Notes: generated by a model from the letters alone, not told the origin. A stretch of 64,000 nucleotides of DNA from JALYLC01 sp963743275 (GCA_963743275.1 CAVUPB010000010.1:62001-126000), one strand, 5' to 3'; positions 32,516 to 42,147 are shown, numbered from the stretch's first letter. Program-made: numbers and translations.

Positions 32516-32581
32516 GCGGCCACGATAGCGGCGGCCCGTGCGAGCGCGGCGCGGGGTTTTCGACGCGGAGCGGAGGGGTAG

Positions 32582-32863
32582 GCGTATCCGAGGCGCGCCT
32601 CGCGCCCGTCGTCGACGAGAGATTGGAGTCAGGCGGGGCAGGTCGTCTTCTCCGGGAACTGCTCGAGCTGCCACGGCCTCAGCGGCCAGGGCGGCAACGG
32701 CGGACCCGATCTCACGTCGCGGCCCGGGGCCAGGAGCGCCAAGACCGTGGCGGCGCAGGTGACCAACGGGGGCGGTGGCATGCCGTCCTTCAAGGGCTCC
32801 CTGACGCCGAAGCAGATCAAGGACGTGGCGGCCTACGTGGCCGGGAAGATCGCCAAGAAGTAG
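32582..32863 (+). pseudogene. Cytochrome c domain without a start codon
   Basis: The frame encodes a class I cytochrome c core: the heme site CSSCH in VVFSGNCSSCHGLSGQGG, GPDLTSRPGAR, the methionine ligand in GGGMPSFKGSLT, and a final KDVAAYVAGKIAKK helix ending at TAG 32861-32863. The frame opens after a stop at 32579-32581 and contains no ATG, GTG or TTG before the heme site. No signal peptide precedes it. It is either a 5'-truncated remnant or a gene whose start was lost to a sequencing error. Confidence 0.7.
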
Positions 32864-33026
32864 CGGCTTGCGGCGGGCCGGTCATGCAGATTTCGACTGA
32901 CCCGCCGCGGCCTTCACCCGCCGGACCCGGAGTACCCGGGCGGATGCGCCCCTGAAGATATTCGCTGCGCTACTGATCCACTCCGGCCGTGCCGTCCGGG
33001 CGCCCGTGCGCTGCGAGAATGCCGGC

Positions 33027-33791
33027 ATGGCCCCGCGTGTCCTGGTGGTGCAGCACGACCCCGACAAGTCCCTCGGGCGGATCGCCGATGCGCTCGCCGA
33101 GGAGGGCGTCGAGCTGGACGCGCGCATGTCGCTCGAGGAGCTTCCCGGCATGGGCGGCTACGACGGCCTGATCAGCCTGCCCGGGCTGGCCGATCCCGAC
33201 GACGACACGCCCGAGGTGCATCGCGTGCGCGCCGTGACGACGGCGGCGCTCGCCCTGGGCGCTCCCGTGCTCGGCCTCTGCCTCGGGGGCCAGCTGCTCG
33301 TGCAGGCCCTGGGCGGGTCGACGTACCGCAGCCGCAACGAGCTCGGCTACGGCGACGTCGCCCGCACGCGCGCGGGCGCCGGCGACCAGCTCCTGGGCGA
33401 CGTCCCCGATCGCTTCACGACGTTCCACGCGCACTGCTACGGGTTCATCCCCCCGGACGAGGCGGTCGTCCTGCTCGAGAACGACGTCTGCGTGCAGGCC
33501 TGCCGCGTGGGCGACGCATGGGCGTTCCAGTGTCATCCCGAGGTGACGCCGGAGTGGCTCGAGGCGCTCGCGCGCGGCATTCGCGGCGAGGCGAGCTGGA
33601 TCGATCCGCGCACGGCCGCGTTCTTCTCGTCGAATGGCATCGACGCCGACACGCTCGAGCGCATGGGTCGCGAGGCGGAGGCGATCTCCGAGCGCTTCGC
33701 GAAGAGCATCGCGCGGGGGTACGCGGAGCGCGCTCGCGCCTATCGCGCACGTCGCGACCCGGCCGCCCGGCCGGTCGCGGATCGCGTCTAG
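33027..33791 (+). CDS. Class I glutamine amidotransferase-like protein
   Basis: 254 aa. The nucleophile elbow is GLCLGGQLL (Cys), and the His-Glu pair is in FQCHPEVTPEW, so the catalytic triad is complete. It resembles GMP-synthase-type stand-alone GATase proteins. These often act as gamma-glutamyl hydrolases or on glutamine-like amides. The ATG at 33027 is preferred to GTG 33006. It is followed 45 bp later by a nitrilase-superfamily gene, suggesting a joint amide-processing role. Confidence 0.82.
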   Translation: MAPRVLVVQHDPDKSLGRIADALAEEGVELDARMSLEELPGMGGYDGLISLPGLADPDDDTPEVHRVRAVTTAALALGAPVLGLCLGGQLLVQALGGSTYRSRNELGYGDVARTRAGAGDQLLGDVPDRFTTFHAHCYGFIPPDEAVVLLENDVCVQACRVGDAWAFQCHPEVTPEWLEALARGIRGEASWIDPRTAAFFSSNGIDADTLERMGREAEAISERFAKSIARGYAERARAYRARRDPAARPVADRV

Positions 33792-33836
33792 ACGTCCCCG
33801 GGCCCGCGGACTATCCTCGGCAGCGGATGCGGGGCC

Positions 33837-34865
33837 TTGGCGACTGACGGCTGCTCGGAGCTCGATCGCTACGCGGTCGTGGGCATCCAGACGGCGTTCG
33901 GGAGCGCGCGCGACCGCGACGCGCTCGACCGCAATCTCGCTCGCGTCGTCGAGCTGATCGAGGGCGCCGTGTGGGCGTACTCGCAGTGGGGTGCGCCGGT
34001 GCGGCTGATCTGCCTCCCGGAGTTCTGCCTGCAGGGCATCCCGTATCACTCCCGCGACGAGCTCGAGCACAACGGCGTGCTGCTGCGCACGGACGGGCCC
34101 GAGCTCGACCGCATGGCGCGCGTCGCGCGCGCGCACGACCTCCACATCCACTGCGGCACGATCCTCGAGGGCGACGACGCCTACCCCGGGCTCGTCTTCA
34201 ACACGGCCGTCGTCGTCGGCCCGGACGGCCTCGTCCTGCGCTACCGCAAGGTCAACTCGTGGATCCCGATCGAGACGTTCGCGAGCCCGCACCTCGTCGC
34301 GGGCTACGACGAGGAGCTCTTCCCCGTCGCCGTCACGCCGCTCGGCCGGATCGCCTGCCTCACGTGCTACGACGCGCTGTTCCCGGAGACCTACCGCGAG
34401 GTCGCGTCGAAGGGCGCGGAGGTCGTGCTGCTCGCGAACGCGCTCCCGAACCCGTGGCAGACCGAGGGGCCGACGGCCTGGATGACGATCGTGCCGCAGG
34501 TGCGCTCGCTCGAGAACGCCGTGGCCACGGTCAACGTGAACCAGGGCGGCGATCTCGCTCCGTTCCAGTTCAACGGCGGCAGCGCCGTCTTCGACTGGGA
34601 GGGGCGCATCCTCGCCCAGACGCTCCAGCGCGGCGAGCAGTTCGTGTACGCGCGCATCGACCTCGCCGGGCTGCGCGAGTGGAGGCGCACGACCTACCAG
34701 CACCTCGGGCCTGCGCATCTGCGCCCGGATGCCTACTCGTACCTCTCGCGCATCGGCGTGCGGGGCGGGCGAATGGCGCCGGACGGGACGGTGACGACGG
34801 GGAGCCAGCGCAGGCTGATCGACGAGGGCCGCGAGCGCTGGCTCGGGCCGGCGAGCGGCGACTGA
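33837..34865 (+). CDS. Carbon-nitrogen hydrolase (nitrilase superfamily)
   Basis: 342 aa. The Glu-Lys-Cys triad is visible: LICLPEF (Glu), LRYRKVNSW (Lys) and ACLTCYDALFPE (Cys, with the family C-Y-D context). Length and sequence favour an aliphatic amidase or N-carbamoyl hydrolase over a true nitrilase. The only in-frame start that fits is TTG 33837; an ATG at 33827 leads to a stop. TATCCT lies 19 nt upstream. The substrate is unknown; the adjacent GATase may provide or share it. Confidence 0.82.
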   Translation: MATDGCSELDRYAVVGIQTAFGSARDRDALDRNLARVVELIEGAVWAYSQWGAPVRLICLPEFCLQGIPYHSRDELEHNGVLLRTDGPELDRMARVARAHDLHIHCGTILEGDDAYPGLVFNTAVVVGPDGLVLRYRKVNSWIPIETFASPHLVAGYDEELFPVAVTPLGRIACLTCYDALFPETYREVASKGAEVVLLANALPNPWQTEGPTAWMTIVPQVRSLENAVATVNVNQGGDLAPFQFNGGSAVFDWEGRILAQTLQRGEQFVYARIDLAGLREWRRTTYQHLGPAHLRPDAYSYLSRIGVRGGRMAPDGTVTTGSQRRLIDEGRERWLGPASGD

Positions 34866-34890
34866 TCGCGCCCTGAGCGCCGGCGATCAG
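34862..34890. terminator. Hairpin spanning two convergent stop codons
   Basis: CTGATCGC (34862-34869) and GCGATCAG (34883-34890) are perfect 8-bp arms around a 13-nt loop. They include the stop of the carbon-nitrogen hydrolase and that of the convergent universal stress protein gene, as at 22283-22298. Confidence 0.45.
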
Positions 34891-35399
34891 GCGCTCGCCG
34901 CGGCACCGGCGGTGCCTGCGGCGATGGCCGCCACGTCCACCTCCGGCGGGATGACCAGCACGGGGCGGCGCGCGTGCTGCATCACGCCGTGCGAGACCGA
35001 GCCGAGCAGCAGCGACTCGAAGGTCGAGAGCCCGCGCGCGCCCAGGACGATGAGCGCGGCGTCGTACTCGTTCGCGACTTCGAGGATTGCGTGCCAGATG
35101 CCCTCGAACGCGGCTTCCGCGGTCTCGGCGACGGCGTCGAACCCGGCCTCGGAAGCCAGCCGCGCGCCCTCCTCGGAGAGGTGCTTGGCGGCCTCGTGCA
35201 CCTCGCTGTCGTTGTAGACGGGCATCGGGGCCGGCACGAGCGCGTTGTAGGGCGCACCGACGATGGTGGCCGGCGACCAGACGTGCAGCACGACGGCCCG
35301 GCGGCGCGGGAAGATGTCGCCGGCCAGCTCGATCGCGCGCTTGGAGCCGATCGACCCGTCGTAGCAGAGCAGAATCGGATTCGTGTCGAGCTTGCTCAC
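34887..35399 (-). CDS. Universal stress protein UspA family
   Basis: 170 aa, single Usp domain. The N-terminal ILLCYDGSIGSKRAI and the ATP-binding motif GARGLSTFESLLLGSVSHGVMQHARRPVLVI (shape G-x2-G-x9-G-S) indicate the ATP-binding subclass. GTG 35399 is taken as start because upstream sequence lacks coding bias. Probably a general stress or dormancy effector. Confidence 0.88.
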   Translation of the reverse strand: MSKLDTNPILLCYDGSIGSKRAIELAGDIFPRRRAVVLHVWSPATIVGAPYNALVPAPMPVYNDSEVHEAAKHLSEEGARLASEAGFDAVAETAEAAFEGIWHAILEVANEYDAALIVLGARGLSTFESLLLGSVSHGVMQHARRPVLVIPPEVDVAAIAAGTAGAAASA

Positions 35400-35488
35400 G
35401 GCGATCTCCCGGATAGGTGTGCCCAGGCACGCTACGCCCGTCCCGCGCCCGTGCCATCCGGGCGCGCGCGCAACGGGCATGCGGGTTC

Positions 35489-35734
35489 CTACGTGCCGAG
35501 CACCTCGCGCTCGGCCCGCAGCCAGTTCGCCTCGTCGCTTTCGGCGCCGTCGCCCTGCGAGATCTCGTAGGCGCGGCGGGCGATGGCGGCGTGCACGGCC
35601 TCGGTGCGATGGGTGGCACGAAGACCGGCGGGCGGAGCTTCCGCTCGCTCCGCCGCGCCTTCCGGACGGGCGGACGGCGGCTTCCGGGGCCGGCGTGGGA
35701 GCTTGGTGGGTGGCGACACGTCAGGCATGCGCAT
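35489..35734 (-). CDS. DUF2934 domain protein
   Basis: 81 aa. A proline/arginine-rich disordered N-terminus precedes a short helical domain HAAIARRAYEISQGDG...DEANWLRAEREVL, which fits the DUF2934 pattern. Such proteins are small and of unknown function, common beside stress genes; here it is next to a UspA gene. Confidence 0.65.
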   Translation of the reverse strand: MRMPDVSPPTKLPRRPRKPPSARPEGAAERAEAPPAGLRATHRTEAVHAAIARRAYEISQGDGAESDEANWLRAEREVLGT

Positions 35735-35841
35735 ATCAGAGCCGCCGGCACGCCCGCGTCCGGTGAACGGGCGGAAAAGGTCCGGTGACGGTGCCGAGGC
35801 GGGGTGGGCTGCGCGGCTTCCGGCCGGTGGCTAAGACGTTC

Positions 35842-38070
35842 TTAGCGTGCGGCGGGCACCGGCGGCTGCTCGCCGGCGGCGGTGGCCGTGGTCGCGGCCG
35901 GCGTCTCGGCCGTGACGCGGGGAAGCCACTCGAGCCAGCGCGGGAGGTACCAGTTCCAGTCGCCGAGCAGCACCATTCCGGCGGGCAGCAGGATCGCGCG
36001 CACGATCGTGGCGTCGAGGAGCACGGCGACCGCCAGGCCGACGCCCATCATCTTGAAGTCGATCATCCCGAGCGTGGCGAAGATCGCGAACACCCCGACC
36101 ATGACGATCGCCGCACTCGTGACGACGCTGGCCGTCGCGCGGATGCCGTGCGAGACGGCGAGGCCGGTCGGCATGCCGGCGTCGTAGGCCTCGCGCACGC
36201 GGCTCAGGATCAGCACGTGGTAGTCCATCGAGAGCCCGAAGAGGATGACGAAGAGGAAGAGCGGGAGCCACGACGTCACGCCGCCGATCGAGCGGAAGCC
36301 GAGCAGCGACTCCAGCCGGCCGTCCTGGAAGACGAGCACGAGCACGCCGTAGGAGGCGGCGACCGAGAGCAGGTTGAGGACGATCGCCTTGAGCGGGATC
36401 ACGATCGAGCGGAACGTGACGAGCAGCAGGACGAACGCGAGCCCGAGGACGAACGCGAACACGAGCGGCGCGTGCGACTTCATCGAGTCGTTGAAGTCGC
36501 GCGACTGCGCGGTCAGGCCCGAGGTGTGCACCTCGACGCCGGGCACGCGCCCGATCGTGGACGGGATCACCTGCTTGCGCAACACCTTCAGCGCGCGGTT
36601 GGATGCCGTGTCGGTGCCCTTGCCGGCGAGCGGGATGTCCACGCGGGCCGCGCGCTTCGACGCGCTCACGTCGACGCTGATCGGCTCGCGCATCTGGCCG
36701 CTTGCGAGCGCGGCGCGCTCGAGCGCGGCGATCCCCGCCGCGACGGCGGGAGCGGTCACGTCACGTGCCCCGACGACCACGACGGCAGGCAGCGGTCCGC
36801 CCGGGAACGCCTTGTCGGCGCGATCGTAGACCTGCATCACGGGCAGGTCGTGCGGGAGCCCCTGCACGCCCGAGTTGACCGTGTGCAGGCGGAACGCGGG
36901 GATGGCGAGGGCGACGAGCAGGGCCGCCGCGAGCCCGCCCCAGAGCACGGGCCGGCGGATGACGCCGCCGACGACCGCGGGCCAGAGGCGCGATCCCCCC
37001 TCGCGCCTGACAATGCGGCCGAGAAGTGGGATGCGCCCCCGGTCGACGCGGTCGCCGAGCTTCGAGAGCACGGCCGGCAGCACCGTGAGCGAGCCGACGA
37101 TCGCGATCGCGACGACGAGCACGGTGCCGACGCCGAAGGACTCGAAGACGCGCGAGCCCATCAGGAACATGCCGGCCATCGCAGTCATGACCGTGAGGCC
37201 CGAGACGAGCACCGCCCGGCCCGATGTGGCCGCCGCGATCTGCAGCGCGGCTGCGGGCGAGCTGCCGCGCGCGCGCTCCTCGCGCTCGCGGCGCAGGTAG
37301 AACAGCGAGTAGTCGACGCCCACGGCGAGGCCGACCAGCAGGATGACGGAATTGATCGATTCGTCGACCCGCAAGAGGTGGCTGATCATCGCCGTCAGCC
37401 CGAGTGCCGCCCCGACCGCCGTGACGCCCAGCAGCAGCGGGATGCCGGCGGCCACGAGCGCGCCGAACGCCAGCACGAGGATTGCGAGCGTCACGGGGAG
37501 CGACGTGACCTCGGCCTGGCTGAAATCGTCGGCGATGCGCTTGCTGACGGCCTTGTTGATGCTGCCGTCGCCGAACTCCCCGATGATCAGCCCCGGGTGG
37601 GCCCGCTGCACCGCGGCGGTGGCCGCGAGGGCAGGCTCGACGCGATCGGCCGCGGTGTCGGGGTCGCCCATGATCTGGAAGGTGAGCATGGCCGAGCGCC
37701 CGTCCTTCGAGATCTGGCCGGCATTGGCGGCGTCGAGCGGCGACTTGATCGCGGCGATCGCCGGCGTGCGCGAGAGGCGCACGACGAGGTCGCCGACCGC
37801 GGCCCGCAGCGCGGGGCGCTCCAGCCGGCCGCTGCGGCTCTGGATCAGCACCCACTCGCCGGCGCGCTCGTTCGGGAACTCCCGGGCGAGCATCTGGTCG
37901 GCCGTGCGCGAGTCGCCGTTGCCGTAGTCCTGCGACTTCATCTTGACGACGCCGGCGAGCGAGCCGATCGCGAACGTCACGGCCACGAATGCGAGCCAGC
38001 CCAGCACCGCCGTCCGGCGGTGGGCGGCGCTCCAGCGGGCGATTCGCGCCGTGAAGTTGTCGGGCGCCAT
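35842..38070 (-). CDS. MmpL-type RND transporter
   Basis: 742 aa. Two halves, each with an extracytoplasmic loop and a cluster of transmembrane helices (TM1 near residue 20, then ~180-330; TM7 near 370, then ~520-690). The proton-relay Asp-Tyr pairs occur in both halves (GVDYSLFYL and GLSMDYHVL), as in mycobacterial MmpL3-like proteins. Likely exports lipids or hydrophobic compounds by proton motive force. TAGGGT lies 7 nt before the ATG. It stands alone, with no accessory gene. Confidence 0.88.
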   Translation of the reverse strand: MAPDNFTARIARWSAAHRRTAVLGWLAFVAVTFAIGSLAGVVKMKSQDYGNGDSRTADQMLAREFPNERAGEWVLIQSRSGRLERPALRAAVGDLVVRLSRTPAIAAIKSPLDAANAGQISKDGRSAMLTFQIMGDPDTAADRVEPALAATAAVQRAHPGLIIGEFGDGSINKAVSKRIADDFSQAEVTSLPVTLAILVLAFGALVAAGIPLLLGVTAVGAALGLTAMISHLLRVDESINSVILLVGLAVGVDYSLFYLRREREERARGSSPAAALQIAAATSGRAVLVSGLTVMTAMAGMFLMGSRVFESFGVGTVLVVAIAIVGSLTVLPAVLSKLGDRVDRGRIPLLGRIVRREGGSRLWPAVVGGVIRRPVLWGGLAAALLVALAIPAFRLHTVNSGVQGLPHDLPVMQVYDRADKAFPGGPLPAVVVVGARDVTAPAVAAGIAALERAALASGQMREPISVDVSASKRAARVDIPLAGKGTDTASNRALKVLRKQVIPSTIGRVPGVEVHTSGLTAQSRDFNDSMKSHAPLVFAFVLGLAFVLLLVTFRSIVIPLKAIVLNLLSVAASYGVLVLVFQDGRLESLLGFRSIGGVTSWLPLFLFVILFGLSMDYHVLILSRVREAYDAGMPTGLAVSHGIRATASVVTSAAIVMVGVFAIFATLGMIDFKMMGVGLAVAVLLDATIVRAILLPAGMVLLGDWNWYLPRWLEWLPRVTAETPAATTATAAGEQPPVPAAR

Positions 38071-38173
38071 CGCCGCGACCCTAGGGTCGCCCGGACGCGC
38101 GCGCATCGGTGGTTGCCCGCGGTCTCCCGTCGGGATTTCCGCAGCGATCCGGGCCCGCTGCCGTGCGGCGCCG

Positions 38174-38506
38174 TCAGGCGCCGGGCGGGTGCTCGCGATA
38201 CGTGAAGACGTTCAGGCTGACGGCCCCGGCCCGCACGCTCGCCGAATGCGGCACGCCGCCCGGGAGGGCCGCGAGCTGGCCCGCGACCAGCGTCACGGGC
38301 CGCCCGTCGACCACGAAGTCGATCTCGCCCTCGATGACGTACGTCATCTGGTCCTGGGCGTGCGCGTGCGTCTCCCAGCTCGAGCCGGCGTCGTAGCGGT
38401 ACAGCGTGGCGCTCAGCTGCGGCGTGTGCACGGTCGCGCCGAAGATCCCCGGCCGCACCTCGGCGAACTCGCGGTTGTCCCAGTCGATCGTCTGCGGGGC
38501 GTTCAT
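38174..38506 (-). CDS. Single-domain cupin protein
   Basis: 110 aa. The cupin motifs are THAHAQDQMTYVIEGEIDF (metal-binding His residues and Glu) and ALPGGVPHSASV. A small beta-barrel of unknown ligand; ChrR- and ectoine-synthase-like cupins share this form. It is followed closely by another short gene on the same strand. Confidence 0.78.
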   Translation of the reverse strand: MNAPQTIDWDNREFAEVRPGIFGATVHTPQLSATLYRYDAGSSWETHAHAQDQMTYVIEGEIDFVVDGRPVTLVAGQLAALPGGVPHSASVRAGAVSLNVFTYREHPPGA

Positions 38507-38531
38507 CGCGGGGCGCCTCGCCGCCGCGGCG

Positions 38532-38915
38532 TCAGCAGTCCTCGCTTTCGACGAGGTTCAGCTGCACCGTCTCCGACCACGCGAAGGCGCGCTGCGTCCC
38601 GCCCTTGTCGACGAAGACCCCGATCGCCATCGCGGTCGCCGAGCCCGCCGTGAAGTCGACCGGCTTGAACCGCTCCTCGAGCGGGAACATCCAGCGCGCG
38701 TTCGGCGTCCCGAGGCCGGTGACGCGGAGATCGGAGGGCATCCCGGGCATGTCGGGCATGCCCATGTTGTTGCCGATCGCGTCGTCCGCGCCGTCGCGCT
38801 GGAGCACCCACACGCACATCTCCGTGACCTCGGCCACGGACGCGTCGAACGGGCCCGCGGCCTGCACGATCCCGTTCACCACACTCAGCTCGTCGTCGAA
38901 GTTCCCAGCAGGCAT
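38532..38915 (-). CDS. 127-aa protein of unknown function
   Basis: No family recognised. Visible features are a helical N-terminus, MCVWVLQRDGADDA, a Met/Pro-rich GMPDMPGMP turn, and C-terminal beta strands (AFAWSETVQLNLVE) suggesting a small sandwich domain. No signal peptide. It lies upstream of the cupin gene and could be co-transcribed with it. Confidence 0.6.
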   Translation of the reverse strand: MPAGNFDDELSVVNGIVQAAGPFDASVAEVTEMCVWVLQRDGADDAIGNNMGMPDMPGMPSDLRVTGLGTPNARWMFPLEERFKPVDFTAGSATAMAIGVFVDKGGTQRAFAWSETVQLNLVESEDC

Positions 38916-38961
38916 ACGTTCGCCACCATTCCGAGCCCTGGGCTCTCTCGTTTGGGTATCG

Positions 38962-41900
38962 CTAGAAGAGGTCGCCGAGTTCCGACCGGATCGTCCCGGC
39001 GGTGACGAGATTGCCTTTTTGCTCGTGCAGATGCAACCCCTCGGCCGCGGCCGAGGCCGCTTCCTCCGTGCGTCCGGCGTCGCGCAGGATGAACGCCAGG
39101 TCGACGAGCGCGTCGCCGCGGTGGACGAGGAAGTCGGTGCGCCCCGCCAGCGCGACGGCCTCCCGCGCGAGCGCCTCGGCCTCTTCCAGGCGCCCGCGCG
39201 TGGCCAGCACGCGCGCCTGCACGCCGCGCCACATGAACTGCGTCAGGAGGTCGCCGGGCTCGGTCAGCCTCGCGCTCAGCTGCGCGAGCTCCTCGGCCTC
39301 TTCGGCGCGCCGCTGCAGGAACAGCGCGCGGGCCAGGAACGCCGCCGTGGTCGAGAGGAAGGCCTGCTCGCCCATCCGCTCGAGTGCCTCGAACCCCGAG
39401 CGCAAGCTCGCCTCGGCGGCGGCCGGATCGCCCGCGAGCATCTCCATCGCCGCCTCGTTGTGCGAGGTCGCCGCGTTCAGGGTGAGCCCGAGATCCTCGA
39501 AGACCGCGTTGCTCGTGGCGAAGAGCGGGCGCGCGAGGTCGAAGCGGCCGTTCAAGGCGTGCAGCCCGCCGAGGTGGCGGAGCGCGAGCGCCTCCGACTC
39601 GAGGTAGCCGCTGACCTCGCTACGGATCTCCTCGCAGCGGCGGATGCCCTCGACGACGGGCGTCGGCCCGAACGCGAGCGACGAGGCGATCCAGGTGAGG
39701 ATCTCGGCGCGCGCGTGCTCGTCGCCGGCGAGGCGCGCGTGCGTGGCGGCCGCCTCCCAGGCCTCGGCTGCCGCGGCGGCGTGGGCCTCGTTCCAGTGCA
39801 GCCATGCGTCGAGACGCCGGGCGCTGCAGAGTCCGTGGTGGTCGCCGCAGCGCTCGAAGACGGGGATCACGCGTTCCACCGCGCGCATGGCCGCCTCGGG
39901 GCCGCCCTCGGTGACGTGCAGCAGCTGCAGGAACTGCTTCTGCACGAGCACGCGCGATTCGGCGCGCTCGTCGGCGGTCGCCTCCGCGACCAGCGACGCC
40001 TCCCCGAGCACGCGCTCGGCGTCGGCGAGCCTGCCGGCCTCGATCAGCGCGCGCCCGAGCTCGGGCAGCAGCTCGGCGCGCGCGACCGGATCGTCGGCCG
40101 AGAGCGAGGCCGCGCGCTCGAGCAGTCCGATGCCCGCCGGGAGATCGCTGCGCGCGAGCGCCCGCCGGCCGGCCGACTCGAGCCGCCACGAGGCCTTCGC
40201 GCCGAGCTCCCGCACTTCGTCGCCGCCGGCATGCAACTCGCGGCGGCAGCGGTAGGCCTGCTCGAGGTGGTAGCCGACGATCTCCTCGTACTCGCCCAGG
40301 TGGCCGACGACCGCGCGCTCGAGCCAGGCGGCGAAGCGCTCGTGCAGCTCGGCGCGGCTGGCCTTCGAGAGCGAGCGGTACGCGGCATCGCGAATCAGGA
40401 GGTGGCGGAAGCGGTACGCCTCGTCGCCCGCGAAGACCGAGCGGTCGGGGCGGATCAGATCGCGCCGCACGAGCTTCGTGAGGATCCCCTCGAGGGCGGC
40501 GTCCGGCAGCTCGGGCGCGAGCTCGCCGATGGCGCTGCGGTGGAAGAGCGTGCCCTCGACCGACGCCCGCACGAGCAGCGCGCGCTCGTCCTCCGGCAGG
40601 CCTTCGAGCCGCGCGGTGAGAAGCGTCGTGATCGTGTGCGGCACGGGCAGCTCGAGCGGGTCGCCTGCCGCCACCCAGCGGCCGTCCTCCCAGGTCAGGA
40701 GCCCGTCGTCGAGCAGCATCGCGAGCAGCTCCTCGGCGAACAGCGCGTTGCCGTCGGCGGCCTTCGCGATCCGCGTCTCGGTTTCGGGCGGCAGCAGGCC
40801 GCGGCCGAGCAGGTTCGCGATCAGCTTGCGGCAGTCCGCGTCGTCGAGCGGCTCCAGCAGCATCGAGGCCGCATTGAGCTTGCCGCCGCCCCACTCGGGG
40901 TGGCTGTCGAAGAGCTCGGGCCGCGCCATGCAGAGCAGCAGGATCGGCGCGCCGCGCGAGAGCTCGGCGAGATCGTCGAGCAGCTCGATGAACGTCGGCT
41001 CGGCCCACTGGACGTCGTCGAACACGACCACGAGCGGGCGCCGTCTCGCGAGCGTCTCGAAGAGCTTGCGCACGGCCCACGACGTCTCATCGCCCGATCC
41101 GGCGCCCGTGCCGCCGAGGCCGACGGCATCGGAGATCAGGTCGGCGATGAGCGTGGCCTTCTCCTCGCCCGCGAGCAGGCGGGCGATCGCGGCGCTCGAG
41201 AGCTCGGCGTCGGGCGATCCGTCCGAGCGCAGGATCTCGCGCACGACCTCGGCGAGCGGCCAGTAGGTGATGCCGTCGCCGTAGGGCAGGCACTGGCCGC
41301 GCAGCACCGTCGCGTCCGCGCCGATCCCTCGCAGGAACTCGTGGACGAGGCGCGACTTGCCGATTCCGGCCGTCCCGAGCACCGTCATCAGGTGGCAGGC
41401 GCGGTTCCGCCGCACGCTCGCAAAGACGCTGCGGAGCGTGCTCAGCTGCTGCTCGCGGTCGACCATCGGCGAGTCGAAGCGGCGCGCGCGCCCGGGCGCG
41501 TGCTCGAGCACGCTCACGAGGCGCATGGCCTCGACCGTCTCGCCGCCCTTGACGAGGCGGTCCGACACCGGCTCGGTCACCACGGCGTCGCGCACGAGCT
41601 CGTGCGTCGCCCCGCTGATCAGGATCTCGTTCGTCGCCGCGGCCTCCTCGAGGCGCTTGGCGATGTTGACGACCCGGCCGGTCACGAACATGTGGCCCTG
41701 CAGATGGTCGCCGGCGACGACCTCGCCCGTGTTGATGCCGATGCGCCCATCGAGGCGGACGCCCCAGCTGCGCTCGAGGTCGTCGTTGAGCGTCGCGAGC
41801 GACGCGCGCATCTCGGCGGCGGCCCGCACCGCGCGCAGCGCGTCGTCCTCGTGCACGACCGGCACGCCGAAGACCGCCATCACGGCGTCGCCGATGAACT

Positions 41901-42147
41901 TCTCGACGGTGCCGCCGTGGCGCTCGACCACCGACTGCATCGTCTCGAAGTAGCGGAAGAGGAGGCGCCGCAGTGCCTCGGGGTCGAACTGCCGGCCGAG
42001 GCGCGTCGACTCGACGAGGTCGGCGAAGAGCACGGTGACGGGCTTGCGCACCTCGGGCGCGGACCGCCCGGGGCGCGCGGCGCCGGCGAGCGGAAGCGAC
42101 TCATCGCCGACTCCAACCTCGAACGGGCCTGGGACCCGATCAGCCAT
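38962..42147 (-). CDS. Class III adenylate cyclase - AAA ATPase - TPR regulator
   Basis: 1061 aa. An N-terminal class III cyclase domain (~residues 35-200) contains VTVLFADLVESTRLG (metal Asp), GDAVMAVFG and RIGINTGEVVAGD. The NTPase domain (~240-500) has Walker A GTAGIGKSR and Walker B VVVFDDVQWAEP. A long TPR-like helical C-terminus follows (~550-1061). This is the layout of actinobacterial cyclase-coupled MalT/LuxR-like ATPases without a DNA-binding domain. Predicted to couple ATP-driven sensing to cAMP production. The ATG follows GGGAGAGG. A smaller, broken homologue lies at 43405-47229. The 42148-42396 spacer shows nothing notable. Confidence 0.88.
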   Translation of the reverse strand: MADRVPGPFEVGVGDESLPLAGAARPGRSAPEVRKPVTVLFADLVESTRLGRQFDPEALRRLLFRYFETMQSVVERHGGTVEKFIGDAVMAVFGVPVVHEDDALRAVRAAAEMRASLATLNDDLERSWGVRLDGRIGINTGEVVAGDHLQGHMFVTGRVVNIAKRLEEAAATNEILISGATHELVRDAVVTEPVSDRLVKGGETVEAMRLVSVLEHAPGRARRFDSPMVDREQQLSTLRSVFASVRRNRACHLMTVLGTAGIGKSRLVHEFLRGIGADATVLRGQCLPYGDGITYWPLAEVVREILRSDGSPDAELSSAAIARLLAGEEKATLIADLISDAVGLGGTGAGSGDETSWAVRKLFETLARRRPLVVVFDDVQWAEPTFIELLDDLAELSRGAPILLLCMARPELFDSHPEWGGGKLNAASMLLEPLDDADCRKLIANLLGRGLLPPETETRIAKAADGNALFAEELLAMLLDDGLLTWEDGRWVAAGDPLELPVPHTITTLLTARLEGLPEDERALLVRASVEGTLFHRSAIGELAPELPDAALEGILTKLVRRDLIRPDRSVFAGDEAYRFRHLLIRDAAYRSLSKASRAELHERFAAWLERAVVGHLGEYEEIVGYHLEQAYRCRRELHAGGDEVRELGAKASWRLESAGRRALARSDLPAGIGLLERAASLSADDPVARAELLPELGRALIEAGRLADAERVLGEASLVAEATADERAESRVLVQKQFLQLLHVTEGGPEAAMRAVERVIPVFERCGDHHGLCSARRLDAWLHWNEAHAAAAAEAWEAAATHARLAGDEHARAEILTWIASSLAFGPTPVVEGIRRCEEIRSEVSGYLESEALALRHLGGLHALNGRFDLARPLFATSNAVFEDLGLTLNAATSHNEAAMEMLAGDPAAAEASLRSGFEALERMGEQAFLSTTAAFLARALFLQRRAEEAEELAQLSARLTEPGDLLTQFMWRGVQARVLATRGRLEEAEALAREAVALAGRTDFLVHRGDALVDLAFILRDAGRTEEAASAAAEGLHLHEQKGNLVTAGTIRSELGDLF

